64,000 nucleotides of DNA from JBGVMW01 sp045125095 (GCA_045125095.1 JBGVMW010000127.1:38105-102104), one strand, 5' to 3'; counted from the first letter of the stretch, positions 46,048 through 55,677 are shown. Translations and numbers: made by a program. The notes: generated by a model not told the origin, from the sequence alone.

Positions 46048-46912
46048 ATCTATCCCCCCCTTCTTTTACCATTTTTATACCCAGATACCCCATGATAACC
46101 TCTTCTGCCGGTGACATACCTATTCTATTATTGAAAAGATGTATAAAATTAAAGCAGAATCTTTCCAGTATATATGCATTATCTGGAACCAGTTCTTTTA
46201 GCTCTGAAAAAACTTCCTTATGCAGTACAGCCAAAAACTGATTCTCATAAAATTCCTTCACCTTACGCAAAGCATCCACAGAAACCGGATATTTCTCCGT
46301 ATTGTCCTTCAATCTCTTCAACGCCTCCTCCGAATATCCGGTAAAATATTTCCAGTATTTTATATACTTTTCTAAAAAAATCTCCTTTTCGGAATTTTCT
46401 GTATATAGATAGTGAATCAACATACATGCAAATACGGCGGATAAAAAATACTTTTTTGCCTGTGAAGGCTTGGTTTGAAGTAATAACAGAACCAGTTTGC
46501 TGCTATAAACAAATTCTTTTTCTGCAATTTTAACCCCCTCTATACCGTTATACTTTTCCAGTTCAGGTATATACTGCCAATCCTTTATTGTATTATTTCC
46601 AATTAACTCCATATTATCAGCAGTTATATTTTCTTTTTTGCTAAATTCCTGAGCCATTTTCCTATACTCATCTTTATTTACCTGCACCTTGGACTCATTA
46701 TCCTCAATAAATTGGCGTATTTCGCTCTTTACTTTACCTAATACCTCCTCACTGATATCCTTCATTCGCAAACGAATGTGAGGACCATTTTCCCAATATC
46801 GAATGAAGAAATAGTTTTCTATCTGATTTTTCATCATGATAGCATTTATCCCTTCACGCAAAATCATATCCTGATTATCATAATAAAAAATATGAATCGC
46901 CTTCCAACTCAT
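46040..46912 (-). CDS. Thiopeptide dehydratase, glutamate-elimination subunit (TclL/TbtC-like)
   Basis: 290 residues of the thiopeptide-type LanB C-terminal family: WKAIHIFYYDNQDMILREGI at the start and ENYFFIRYWENGPHIRLRMKD are its hallmark blocks. These proteins remove glutamate from glutamyl-Ser/Thr to give dehydroalanine or dehydrobutyrine. GGAGGGATAAG precedes the ATG, two bases after the LanB N-terminal gene. Confidence 0.88.
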   Translation of the reverse strand: MSWKAIHIFYYDNQDMILREGINAIMMKNQIENYFFIRYWENGPHIRLRMKDISEEVLGKVKSEIRQFIEDNESKVQVNKDEYRKMAQEFSKKENITADNMELIGNNTIKDWQYIPELEKYNGIEGVKIAEKEFVYSSKLVLLLLQTKPSQAKKYFLSAVFACMLIHYLYTENSEKEIFLEKYIKYWKYFTGYSEEALKRLKDNTEKYPVSVDALRKVKEFYENQFLAVLHKEVFSELKELVPDNAYILERFCFNFIHLFNNRIGMSPAEEVIMGYLGIKMVKEGGDRCD

Positions 46913-46913
46913 C

Positions 46914-49583
46914 TTATCCCTCCATTTTTATCTCATTTAATTCCACCAGACATTCTACCGGATTGTTCGTATCTGGTAAATTTTCTTGAATCGTAAGTGG
47001 CAATTTACAATAATTTTTCATCAGCGACTGCAAGATGATGTAATCCAAATAATTATTCAGGTCGTAATATTGTGGTTTTCTCAACTTATTATTGGTAATA
47101 ATCTCTTCCCACTCCTCTGTTGACTTTCCCAATTCCTGAATTGCATCAATATCACTGGATTTCTTAGCAAAAAACCGAGGTGGTATGCCATGCCCCCTGC
47201 ATAGTGAATGATAAAAATCTATGTAACTGTCTACGCCTGTCCCCTCGTCTGTAAAATAGTCTTCTTTTATTTTCCATGTCTCTCTCTCAATAATAATATT
47301 TCTACCTACAGTAAGCCGTGGATAATGCTCGACTGCCAATTCCTTATTTTCATATTGGGAGTAATATCTATCCCAAAAAGACATAGACGCACCTCTGGAA
47401 TTAGAAAAGGTAGATAAAAAGCTATAAAAACTAGGGGATATTCTTGGAAATAAAAATCCAATTGGTGTAGAGTCATAAACTACATGATTCTCATCTACCA
47501 CTTTAACGGACTCTGTAGCCTTATCAAAAACAATTCTTAAATCATGTAATTCCACTTCATTTTTATATACGGACTTTGGATAGGCGAATGCAGCATTTAG
47601 CGCTTCTAAATGCTTATTGATACTAAGCCCCAATGATGTTCCTATATCTGTAAATTTAAAATTATCTCTTTCAAATCCTTTGATATGTTTTTTGTACTCT
47701 TTCATAAATCGTTTCTGATCTGCTTCCTCTAAATCACTTATATATCGAATGAAATGTCTACCCATTCCCGGGGAAATATTGTTGATTACATAAGTCTCTG
47801 CATCTGCTTGATAATAAATTCCATAGCTAGTCTTGTCCCTCATTATTTTAGGAAATCTCTGATACAGGCTTTCAATTTGCTCTAATGAAAGTTCAACATC
47901 CTTCTTACTGCTCTGTAAGCAAACATTTATATAATCTAAAAGCTCTTTTCGCAAATTAGATATGATATTGATATCCTCATCATTCTCTAACAATCGCACC
48001 GTAGATTCCTTGTAGGAAACAGTAACCTGCTTATAGAAATCTAAAATAGGAACTTCTGCATTGATATCATAATTCTCTAAAAAAATATTTCTAAACATGA
48101 TTCGTTGCATATAGTTATTATCAAATAATCGATACAATTTTTCCGCATAATAAAACTCTCTGGTTATTTCATCCGGTAAGACTGACTTGTTAGTGAGATG
48201 TGGATATGTATTGTTTTCATAAAGAATGTTTTTCTTTATGAAATGCAAATCACATACATTGTTAGGATAATGTGAAAAAATATCCTCAACTTCAGAAAAG
48301 ATGTTTTCCTGTAATTTCCTCTTACATTCCACATCCAGACTAAAATCCCTATTTATCACTTCAATCATTTTATTTATTGTTTCAATAGAATTCTGAATCT
48401 TCCTATATTTTTCATCATCAATTACTTTGCATAGTTCACACAATTTTTCCATTATGCTATAATCCAAATGATCCACATTGAAATTTTTATATACGACTCC
48501 CATAACATCTAATTTCAATATAAAAACAATAATTTCATCCAGACTATTAAACTCTGAATTATGGGAGCGATACAACTGTTCTGCAAAAGAAAGCAAATGC
48601 TGATTTCCTTTCTTTTTCAACCCTTCTACGATAAAATCCACTTTTGGTGTGCGCTTGATTTTCAGTACATTTTCACTGTAGTACATTTTGGAATTAGATA
48701 CATCAACATTCAAATATTCATAAAAATCATCTTGAATCTGTAAAGTTGGATTTAGCTTCACAAAAAATTGTTCTAGAAAACGATGATCTTCTAAAAACAA
48801 ATTTTCCAATGTCTTTGGTATAAGTTCATTGATATATACCTTCGGTGTATAGCTTGTCTCCACTTCCCCTTCCGCATTACAATCTTGTGCCACCAAAGAT
48901 ATTTTTGTACATACAAAGGTGCTAAATGGAGATGGTTTTTTCACCATTCTATTATGGTAATTACGCAGTGAAACTATGGTGTTTCGCATTTTCTTATTCA
49001 AGACCACTTCGTGTTCCGTTTTCAATTCTAAAATATTTTTGTATAATTCATCATTATACACAGACATAGCTAATGCATTTGAATATGAAATATTATTTTT
49101 CAGTTCCTTCCTCAAGAAATGAGCTGCTTCCTTCTCGTTGCATTCAAACAGCTCCTGCTTTTCTATTTCCATTTTATTTATTTCATGATATAGTTTTTCA
49201 CATTCTGAAATACTCGCTCTCACTTCTTTTGATAACGTTTCCTGTTGCTTCTCCGTTATCTTTGCAAATTTTTTATTGGCTACACTTCGTTTTAGTTTTA
49301 TAGCATCCTTTGCATTTGCACCAGGCATATTGCTGATTTCTTCATACAATAAGGTATCTACATCCTGCAACTTTCTCTCAAGAGCCAACTTCCAACTGTC
49401 AATTTTTTGTTGCAGTTGAATAAGCTCTCCCATACTATCTTTACTCTTACTTACTTGCTTATTGCAAATACGTTCTAAATAGTATGGAGATGTCAGTAAC
49501 TCTATTTTTTTTCCATCATGTAATACAAATAAATTACTCAATCGTTTTCCCTTCCTTTTATTCTTGGTTTCCGAATCTAACAT
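46914..49583 (-). CDS. LanB-type dehydratase, glutamylation subunit (TclK/TbtB-like)
   Basis: 889 residues of the lantibiotic dehydratase N-terminal family; transfers glutamate from tRNA-Glu to Ser/Thr of the precursor. Hallmarks: NYHNRMVKKPSPFSTFVCTKI in the first third, and INNISPGMGRHFIRYISDLE and VDSYIDFYHSLCRGHGIPPRF later. Split from the elimination domain, as in thiopeptide clusters. The ATG overlaps the YcaO stop by one base (TAATG), indicating translational coupling. Confidence 0.9.
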   Translation of the reverse strand: MLDSETKNKRKGKRLSNLFVLHDGKKIELLTSPYYLERICNKQVSKSKDSMGELIQLQQKIDSWKLALERKLQDVDTLLYEEISNMPGANAKDAIKLKRSVANKKFAKITEKQQETLSKEVRASISECEKLYHEINKMEIEKQELFECNEKEAAHFLRKELKNNISYSNALAMSVYNDELYKNILELKTEHEVVLNKKMRNTIVSLRNYHNRMVKKPSPFSTFVCTKISLVAQDCNAEGEVETSYTPKVYINELIPKTLENLFLEDHRFLEQFFVKLNPTLQIQDDFYEYLNVDVSNSKMYYSENVLKIKRTPKVDFIVEGLKKKGNQHLLSFAEQLYRSHNSEFNSLDEIIVFILKLDVMGVVYKNFNVDHLDYSIMEKLCELCKVIDDEKYRKIQNSIETINKMIEVINRDFSLDVECKRKLQENIFSEVEDIFSHYPNNVCDLHFIKKNILYENNTYPHLTNKSVLPDEITREFYYAEKLYRLFDNNYMQRIMFRNIFLENYDINAEVPILDFYKQVTVSYKESTVRLLENDEDINIISNLRKELLDYINVCLQSSKKDVELSLEQIESLYQRFPKIMRDKTSYGIYYQADAETYVINNISPGMGRHFIRYISDLEEADQKRFMKEYKKHIKGFERDNFKFTDIGTSLGLSINKHLEALNAAFAYPKSVYKNEVELHDLRIVFDKATESVKVVDENHVVYDSTPIGFLFPRISPSFYSFLSTFSNSRGASMSFWDRYYSQYENKELAVEHYPRLTVGRNIIIERETWKIKEDYFTDEGTGVDSYIDFYHSLCRGHGIPPRFFAKKSSDIDAIQELGKSTEEWEEIITNNKLRKPQYYDLNNYLDYIILQSLMKNYCKLPLTIQENLPDTNNPVECLVELNEIKMEG

Positions 49584-51394
49584 TACGGAAACGGATGTGG
49601 TATATATCTAACTGTAAGCTTCTGTTGCTCTTTTTCTTGAAGCTCTTTCACTCTTTCTTCTGAGAGCCGAACATTTCGAGCATCAAATGTCATGGATAAC
49701 AATCCGGGGATTAATGTTTTTGAGCAGCTTAATCCTATTTTTCTCATTTCTTCGCTTGTCTGATCTACAACAATCACATCCTTACCAATCCTTGACAAAT
49801 TCTCTAGTATCATTTGATAAGCCTTGTTCAAACTTGTTTTATCAGTTCTCTCTAATTGACTGATATTACAGTGCGCAAACACTTGCTTATCAAATGTTAT
49901 TTTATCCAGGTTCTTATAATAGCCGTACACCAGACTATGGTCTAGCATATCTCTAACCCTGGTTAGATCCTCTGCTATTTCCTTGATTCTTTCATAATCT
50001 GCTTCAAATTTTTCCTCAAATCCTAAAAACACACTGGAGATTTCATGTAATGCCTTTTCAATTGCAACATAAATATCAATGTCGGTAGCGGCTGCACACA
50101 TAAAATTTAAACAACTTTCATCTATCTCTTTTCTCGTTATTGTAATTAGAATTGTAGGTATCTCTGTATCTGATGTAATATCATATATGTCTACCTTAAA
50201 CTTTTCATAATATTGGCAGAATGTATCTATTTCCTTCTTTAATGCATGATCTGACATCAAAAACTCATCATCCAATATAATTTTTTTAATTTTTCTTGAT
50301 GTGTACCAACAAGACAAAAATGCATCTCTTTCAATCACTTCCAGCAAACCATAATAAGACGCTTCTAACAATGAGGAACCTAACGAACATCCATTAGATA
50401 TCTCATAGACAAAGTGCTCCTCCTCATAAGACACATCCTTAATCCGAAGCCCGTAATATCCAAGTGTTTCTGGGAGAATAACTGCTTTCTCTTTCGATAA
50501 ATTATATCCGTAAATCCAATGATATTTCTTCGCACCATCGAATCGAAAGGAAGGATTCTTATAGTCGGAGTTATTGGACAGGGAATCCTCATGTAACATT
50601 AGTTTTTTTATATCAATCACTTCATAATTCTCATTTTTTCTTAAATTATGATAGGAATCATATAACATGGTTCGTTTGCCTCGAGGTCTGAAGCCTGCGT
50701 ATCTTTCAATTGCTTCAAACAATGCAATGGCACGGCTATCCTCAATATTTGTCGTTCGCCCTGAACCCGGCTCATCCTTTCCATTTTCAATTGGCAGCAT
50801 GGCAACCGAAATTGGGAAGGGACCATCAAGACTATCCATAAGAGTAGTAACAATTCCTACATTCTTATTCAAAATTAATGTCTCTAACCTTTTGTATGAA
50901 CTTCTCTTATTCTCTTGTCGAAATGGAATATTCTTATCTGAATGAATGGCTCCTATCATTTCTGCTCCGGAAGAACAAATTAATTCTTCACTATCTTCCG
51001 GCAGAGAACCACATATTTCACAATCTGGAACAGGATTGAAATAGTCCTCCGATAAAGCAAGACTATTCTTATCAAGTAAATAAAATTTTCTTCTTCCAAA
51101 TTCATCTAGCAACCTATTATCTTTTTCTAATGCGGCTGCCAAAAGAGAGGTAAGTTTTTGAAACATATGATTGCTTCTATAGTTTTTATTCTGATTCCTG
51201 TTTTTCACCAGTGTTCTGTCTTTGCGTGTGTTTAAAAAGCGGGATAACAGACAATGCTTACAGCCTTTCATATGCTCCTGAGCTACATAACTCACTAAAA
51301 TTTTATCGAAATAGTCGATGACAATTGCTCCTGCGTTTTCTTCTGATTCCTCTGTATTTTTTTTGTGAGAAGCCACGTCAATACTACTGCACAT
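49583..51394 (-). CDS. YcaO cyclodehydratase with E1-like N-terminal part (TclJ-like)
   Basis: About 603 residues from ATG 51394, which follows AAGGAG and lies just after the stop of the RRE gene. The N-terminal 170 residues carry paired cysteines (CKHCLLSRF and CEICGS) like the zinc-binding E1-like part of TOMM synthetases. The rest is a YcaO domain: NIEDSRAIALFEAIERYAGF, EISNGCSLGSSLLEASYYGLLEVIERDAF and the C-terminal IPHPFP, a Pro-rich end of azoline-forming YcaO proteins. It forms thiazolines from Cys with ATP. Confidence 0.9.
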   Translation of the reverse strand: MCSSIDVASHKKNTEESEENAGAIVIDYFDKILVSYVAQEHMKGCKHCLLSRFLNTRKDRTLVKNRNQNKNYRSNHMFQKLTSLLAAALEKDNRLLDEFGRRKFYLLDKNSLALSEDYFNPVPDCEICGSLPEDSEELICSSGAEMIGAIHSDKNIPFRQENKRSSYKRLETLILNKNVGIVTTLMDSLDGPFPISVAMLPIENGKDEPGSGRTTNIEDSRAIALFEAIERYAGFRPRGKRTMLYDSYHNLRKNENYEVIDIKKLMLHEDSLSNNSDYKNPSFRFDGAKKYHWIYGYNLSKEKAVILPETLGYYGLRIKDVSYEEEHFVYEISNGCSLGSSLLEASYYGLLEVIERDAFLSCWYTSRKIKKIILDDEFLMSDHALKKEIDTFCQYYEKFKVDIYDITSDTEIPTILITITRKEIDESCLNFMCAAATDIDIYVAIEKALHEISSVFLGFEEKFEADYERIKEIAEDLTRVRDMLDHSLVYGYYKNLDKITFDKQVFAHCNISQLERTDKTSLNKAYQMILENLSRIGKDVIVVDQTSEEMRKIGLSCSKTLIPGLLSMTFDARNVRLSEERVKELQEKEQQKLTVRYIPHPFP

Positions 51395-51398
51395 CCAC

Positions 51399-52145
51399 TC
51401 ACACTCCTTCACTAACGAGATGCTTTCCACTCAATAATCGTAAATCAAACAAATAGTCTTGATTGAAAAAATCATCTACTGGTACTTTGTGAATTTTCAA
51501 ATTTACTTCGATATCTAGTATACTTGCCAGTATTTCAATAATATGTAGTGGCAATCCAAATATTCCTTCATCCACATTCTTTGGCTCTGGTGCATGGGAA
51601 GAAATCGTGATATGATCGCTATTTCTTTCTTTATAAATGTATACCACCTGTTCCACATTGTCCTTCCGCACTATATTTAGGGTAATATATGAATTTTCAT
51701 CCGTTTTACTGCTTATTACTTGGTATTTATCAGAGAACACACTAGAAAATATATGATTGATTTCTTCATTTTTTGATGCTACATGGATTGTTACCGTGGA
51801 ATCGTCCACAATTTCCAATTCATTCAAATCACTACAATAAAAAAATGCTGTTTTTGCATCCTCTCCATAGCCCGAAAGGTCAATTTCTGTTGCAGAAGAC
51901 AAAACAAACTTCTGCTCTTTTAATACCTCCATGAATTTTCTATAAAAATTCTTAAGCTTCTCATTATTTATACCATCGAGAACAGCTTCTATATTATGCT
52001 TGCCATCCAAATATGGCAAAAAAGCCGTAAACAAAGCATAACTTTTAGGTGTTCCAATTTTCAAATTTCCAAAGTTGTTTTTCATAAACAATGAATTATT
52101 TTCCATTTCCAAGAAAAATGTATTTTCCTTTAATAAACTGTACAT
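51399..52145 (-). CDS. Leader-binding RRE / Ocin-ThiF-like protein (TclI-like)
   Basis: 248 residues. The N-terminal 90 residues look like a RiPP recognition element winged helix (GTPKSYALFTAFLPYLDGKHNIEAVLDGI). The remainder is divergent and resembles the Ocin-ThiF-like partner that presents the precursor to the YcaO protein. It is the first gene after the precursor and overlaps nothing. Family call depends on position as much as on sequence. Confidence 0.75.
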   Translation of the reverse strand: MYSLLKENTFFLEMENNSLFMKNNFGNLKIGTPKSYALFTAFLPYLDGKHNIEAVLDGINNEKLKNFYRKFMEVLKEQKFVLSSATEIDLSGYGEDAKTAFFYCSDLNELEIVDDSTVTIHVASKNEEINHIFSSVFSDKYQVISSKTDENSYITLNIVRKDNVEQVVYIYKERNSDHITISSHAPEPKNVDEGIFGLPLHIIEILASILDIEVNLKIHKVPVDDFFNQDYLFDLRLLSGKHLVSEGV

Positions 52146-52218
52146 ATTTTAACAGACTCCTCTCCATTAAATTTTTAATCTGTACGTATCACAAGATTTT
52201 TGCAAGCCATAATATCAA

Positions 52219-52255
52219 GAAATCCAAGCAAAAGTAAAACCTTTGCCTGGATTTC
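52219..52255 (-). terminator. Leaky attenuator hairpin between precursor and biosynthetic genes
   Basis: GAAATCCAGGCAAAGG and CTTTTGCTTGGATTTC pair with small mismatches; only a weak T-tract (TTGATATT) follows. It may let most transcripts end after the precursor while some continue. Confidence 0.6.
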
Positions 52256-52268
52256 CCTCTAGTGTTGC

Positions 52269-52433
52269 TTATACGGAACAACAGCTACTGCAAGAGCAAG
52301 CACAAGTTGTGCATGAAGCACCGATAATTGTTTTCTCGTTTGCCTCTGATAAAACATCATTGCTAACAACCTCGAATTCAGCAACATCTAAATCATTGAT
52401 TGCGGAATCTAATAAGTTCAATTCAAAATTCAT
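52269..52433 (-). CDS. Thiopeptide precursor peptide
   Basis: 54 residues, too short for routine ORF calling. AGGAGG lies eight bases before ATG 52433. The leader is 39 residues with nine acidic residues and ends TIIGA; the core is SCTTCACSCSSCCSV (52316-52272). Thiocillin/micrococcin cores are SCTTCVCTCSCCTT, so positions 1-10 match SCTTCxCxCS. Six Cys (2, 5, 7, 9, 12, 13) can become thiazoles as in thiocillin. Ser1 and Ser10 would close a 26-membered pyridine macrocycle; Ser11 is extra, and Ser1-Ser11 (29-membered) is the alternative. The C-terminus is Ser-Val. Only one copy is present, between the transporter and the RRE gene. Confidence 0.93.
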   Translation of the reverse strand: MNFELNLLDSAINDLDVAEFEVVSNDVLSEANEKTIIGASCTTCACSCSSCCSV

Positions 52434-52523
52434 CTTTTTCTCCTCCTTTCGTAATATTTGTATTATTTATATGTAATAAATTAATACCACCATCATGTAC
52501 TTCTCACATTGTCAGAAGCATTT

Positions 52524-53309
52524 TTACTTATTATCGTACTCCTTTTTAAATACGATGACAGATAAGGAAACTAAAATTATTGTTTCTAATATCAGCATCC
52601 CTACATTAAAAGGCAAATTATTATTTGTGCCAAACATCACATCTCGAATTGCATTAACCGCATAGGTCAATGGATTAACATAGGATATCACCTTCATAAC
52701 AATTGGCATTGTCTCACTTGGAAAAAATGCACTACTTGTAAAGATCAATGGCACATTCAGTGTACCTAAAAACGAATATACTGCTTGATGAGATTTTAAT
52801 TTTACTGCTATCATTGTGCCAATTGCACACATCTGCCCACAAAATGCCAAAGCAAACAACAATGCCAAAATACTATTTATGCTTAAAGGCAATCTAACAC
52901 CAAAGCATAAGGAAACAAGTACAACTATTATAATTTGAAAAAAGGTTTGTACAATTGCAAATGCTGTTTTCCCTAAAATAATAGCTGCTCTGGATATTGG
53001 GGAACTGAGCATTTTATTTATGTAACCAGAACTTACATCATTTACAATTCCGGCCCCCCCAAACAAGCCACCACTCATTGTCGTCATAACTATGATTCCA
53101 GGCATTATATATGTAATATAATTTGCAGTTCCCATAAGGGCATTAGATTCGGCAGAAGCACCTATAAAACTGTTCATACCAAAACCCAATAATAAAAACC
53201 AAAGGATTGGTTGGGTGATTCCCATAAACAAGGAAGATTTGTTTTTAACAAAATGTTTGCATTCTCTCCCACATATCGTCCTTATATCATACAATAAATA
53301 ATTTTTCAT
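52524..53309 (-). CDS. ABC-2 type permease of the thiopeptide cluster
   Basis: 261 residues with six membrane segments (SLFMGITQPILWFLLLGFGM, YIMPGIIVMTTMSGGLFGG, IIILVVL-like and others) and the ABC-2 permease pattern SSPISRAAIILGKT. Start at ATG 53309 with GGGAG six bases upstream, overlapping the ATPase stop; longer readings lie within the ATPase gene. With the ATPase it would export the mature thiopeptide or confer immunity. Confidence 0.88.
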   Translation of the reverse strand: MKNYLLYDIRTICGRECKHFVKNKSSLFMGITQPILWFLLLGFGMNSFIGASAESNALMGTANYITYIMPGIIVMTTMSGGLFGGAGIVNDVSSGYINKMLSSPISRAAIILGKTAFAIVQTFFQIIIVVLVSLCFGVRLPLSINSILALLFALAFCGQMCAIGTMIAVKLKSHQAVYSFLGTLNVPLIFTSSAFFPSETMPIVMKVISYVNPLTYAVNAIRDVMFGTNNNLPFNVGMLILETIILVSLSVIVFKKEYDNK

Positions 53310-53310
53310 A

Positions 53311-54303
53311 TTACGCTCCCATCCAGGTATTCTTAAATAATTCATCCAGTTTACTATCCGCTTCTTTAAAGTTCTTTCCTGTGTAATGCAAATACACATC
53401 ATCTAGTGTTACCTTTTTCAAGGAAATATTCGATACCTTTAATCCAGAAGCATTTAGTTTTTCATAAATTTCCATAATTCTGCTGTCTGCATCATCCAGC
53501 ACAACCGTAAACACATTTTTCACATTCTTAACGGTATGAACAAATTCCATTGCTTCTAATAAGTGTTTCATTTGCCCATAATGTTCATCCTCATGTTCTT
53601 TCAACGTGATTTCCACTATTTCATTACCTATAGAAGCCTTTAAATTCTTTGGCGAATCAATCACACTGATTTTTCCTCCATCAATGATGGATATTGTGTC
53701 ACAAATTTCATCTGCTTCTTCTAAATAATGAGTGGTTAAAAATACGGTGGTTCCATAGTCCTTATTGAGCATTTTTATGTACTGCCATATCTCTTTTCTT
53801 GACTGAATATCTAAACCTAAGGTTGGCTCGTCCAAAAAAAGTACCTTCGGTGTATTCATTAATGCACAGCCAATCTCCAAACGCTTTTTCATTCCACCGG
53901 AATATGAGGATACTGCCTTATCTGCTTCGTCGGTTAGCTTTACTAATTTTAATATATGCTCAACCTTTTCCCGAACCCCATCATTAAGATGATACAGCTT
54001 TGCTTGAAAATACAGGTTTTCTCTCCCTGTCAGCTTGTCATCCACAGATGCCTCTTGAGGTACATAGCCAAACTGCATTCTAGCTTTTAACGGCTCTTTT
54101 AACACATCAATATTTTTGATCCGCACCGTTCCCGATGTTGGTTTCAAAATTGTAGTTAACATCTTCAAGGTGGTTGATTTGCCTGCGCCATTAGGACCAA
54201 GAAATCCAAAAATCTCACCATCCCTTACCGAAAAGCTGATATCATCAACAGCTACTTTTCCACCTTTATATTGCTTAGATACATTATTTATTTCTATAGC
54301 CAA
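53311..54303 (-). CDS. ABC transporter ATP-binding protein of the thiopeptide cluster
   Basis: About 330 residues, DrrA-like. Walker A FLGPNGAGKSTTLKML, Q-loop FGYVPQEASVDDK, signature SSYSGGMKKRLEIG, Walker B VLFLDEPTLGLD, switch His FLTTHYLEEAD, plus the C-terminal extension typical of DrrA-type exporters. The best-supported start is TTG 54303 (GGAGG eight bases upstream); an ATG at 54324 lacks such a site. First gene after the strong promoter at 54371-54399. Confidence 0.88.
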   Translation of the reverse strand: MAIEINNVSKQYKGGKVAVDDISFSVRDGEIFGFLGPNGAGKSTTLKMLTTILKPTSGTVRIKNIDVLKEPLKARMQFGYVPQEASVDDKLTGRENLYFQAKLYHLNDGVREKVEHILKLVKLTDEADKAVSSYSGGMKKRLEIGCALMNTPKVLFLDEPTLGLDIQSRKEIWQYIKMLNKDYGTTVFLTTHYLEEADEICDTISIIDGGKISVIDSPKNLKASIGNEIVEITLKEHEDEHYGQMKHLLEAMEFVHTVKNVKNVFTVVLDDADSRIMEIYEKLNASGLKVSNISLKKVTLDDVYLHYTGKNFKEADSKLDELFKNTWMGA

Positions 54304-54370
54304 TGCTTCATCCTCCCACATCATGCATTCTAATCTTATATGTATTTGTCTCTCTCTTGTTTACAGTCAG

Positions 54371-54399
54371 ATAATACAATACATTTAGAACTGTGTCAA
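54371..54399 (-). promoter_or_regulatory. Promoter of the thiopeptide cluster
   Basis: TTGACA (54394-54399), 17-base spacer, TATTAT (54371-54376) on the minus strand. Two TTGTCGAA motifs lie upstream (54404-54411 and 54466-54473 region) and may be regulator sites. Confidence 0.8.
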
Positions 54400-54493
54400 T
54401 GCGTTCGACAAAAGAAGTCAAAGACTGTTATTTTAATATTTTACACCCTATTTTCCATCTATTCATTCGACAATTTTCGATATTTACACAGTT

Positions 54494-54524
54494 AAAAAGA
54501 GTAGCCATTTCTAGCTACTCTTAC
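54494..54524 (-). terminator. Terminator after the HipA-like kinase gene
   Basis: GTAAGAGTAGC-TAGAAATG-GCTACTCTTTTT on the minus strand; sequence close to the terminator at 42451-42480. Confidence 0.85.
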
Positions 54525-54603
54525 AAATTCTATTCATTTTATACGTTGGCTCTCACTTATAATTTAACACAACTAACTCATTACCAAAATAGAAGCTTGC
54601 ATA

Positions 54604-55677
54604 TTATTTCATCTGACTCAAAATATCAGACAAACTTTTTATCACTTTTACAATCTCTGTCTTCAAAACTTTTTCAAAAACAGATACTTCAATATCATAA
54701 TATTCCATGTTTTTCTCTATCTCAAGTGCTTGCTTCTCATTGTTATTTTTATATCTTGCCTGCCCAATCCGAAAAGAGTTAGAATTACAAGGAAACAAAT
54801 ATCCTCTATCATATATGCGAATCGCATCTATATCTTTCTCAAATGCTTCTAATTTCTCTAAAAATGAAGTAACCACCTTCGGATAATGAATGGCTATGTA
54901 ACGCATATTACGATTCAGATTCGTGGTGCTTCGTATTAACAATTGCCGCTCCTCCTCATCTTTTCCCTTTCTATCCTTTGCGTCCTCTATTCCAGCTATG
55001 GAACCCAGAAAATCCCAAAAATGGCAAGCATTACGTTCTATGTCCTCTGGAAATAAAAACATGGTAGAAAATTCATGATCAATTACTGGTGCCAAACGCA
55101 GTACCTCATTATTCTCATCACAGATAAATGCTACATTTTCATAATGATAATTCTGATCTCCCTTCAATATGGACAGCAATACCTGCATAGCAAGCTCTTC
55201 TCCAATTTCCTTATTTTCCTGAATAAATAAAGATTCAAAAATATTGGTATAATCATAAAAAAGCATACAATAATTGACATAATGAGCAATGTCTACACAA
55301 GGATCCGGATGCTTGCGATAGTACTCAAGTAAATTGACAAGATGTTCCCCTTTGCCACAAACGGATGGAACCAACGTTCCATAATCATAATATTTCGGCT
55401 CTGCCTCAGAATATCCTGCACAGATGGCAAGCTGGTAACGTGGTGCATCCATAAAATACTTATCTATAATATTTGACCAGAAAACTTCTGCATACGCAAA
55501 CAACGGTGTAGTAAGAGGTTTTGTTTTTGATAATGGTTTAAAAATCTCTACCGTTCCATTTTCTGATATGTAATATGGAAAATGTTTTTTGCTCTTTACC
55601 ACTCCACTGGCTTCTACCTTTAGGTTGCCTGAACGGTTGGCATATTCCACATATCTTACATCAAATGACAGGTTCAT
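54604..55677 (-). CDS. HipA-like / CtkA-like protein kinase
   Basis: 357 residues. The C-terminal half resembles the HipA kinase fold: ILKGDQNYHYENVAFICDENN matches the catalytic GNxDxHxxN block and LAPVIDHEFSTMF the metal-binding block. No HipB partner or N-terminal HipA subdomain is visible. Start ATG 55677 with AAAGGAGAT upstream. Its promoter is not obvious; the Tubby-like gene lies 127 bases upstream on the same strand and may be functionally linked. Target unknown. Confidence 0.65.
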   Translation of the reverse strand: MNLSFDVRYVEYANRSGNLKVEASGVVKSKKHFPYYISENGTVEIFKPLSKTKPLTTPLFAYAEVFWSNIIDKYFMDAPRYQLAICAGYSEAEPKYYDYGTLVPSVCGKGEHLVNLLEYYRKHPDPCVDIAHYVNYCMLFYDYTNIFESLFIQENKEIGEELAMQVLLSILKGDQNYHYENVAFICDENNEVLRLAPVIDHEFSTMFLFPEDIERNACHFWDFLGSIAGIEDAKDRKGKDEEERQLLIRSTTNLNRNMRYIAIHYPKVVTSFLEKLEAFEKDIDAIRIYDRGYLFPCNSNSFRIGQARYKNNNEKQALEIEKNMEYYDIEVSVFEKVLKTEIVKVIKSLSDILSQMK

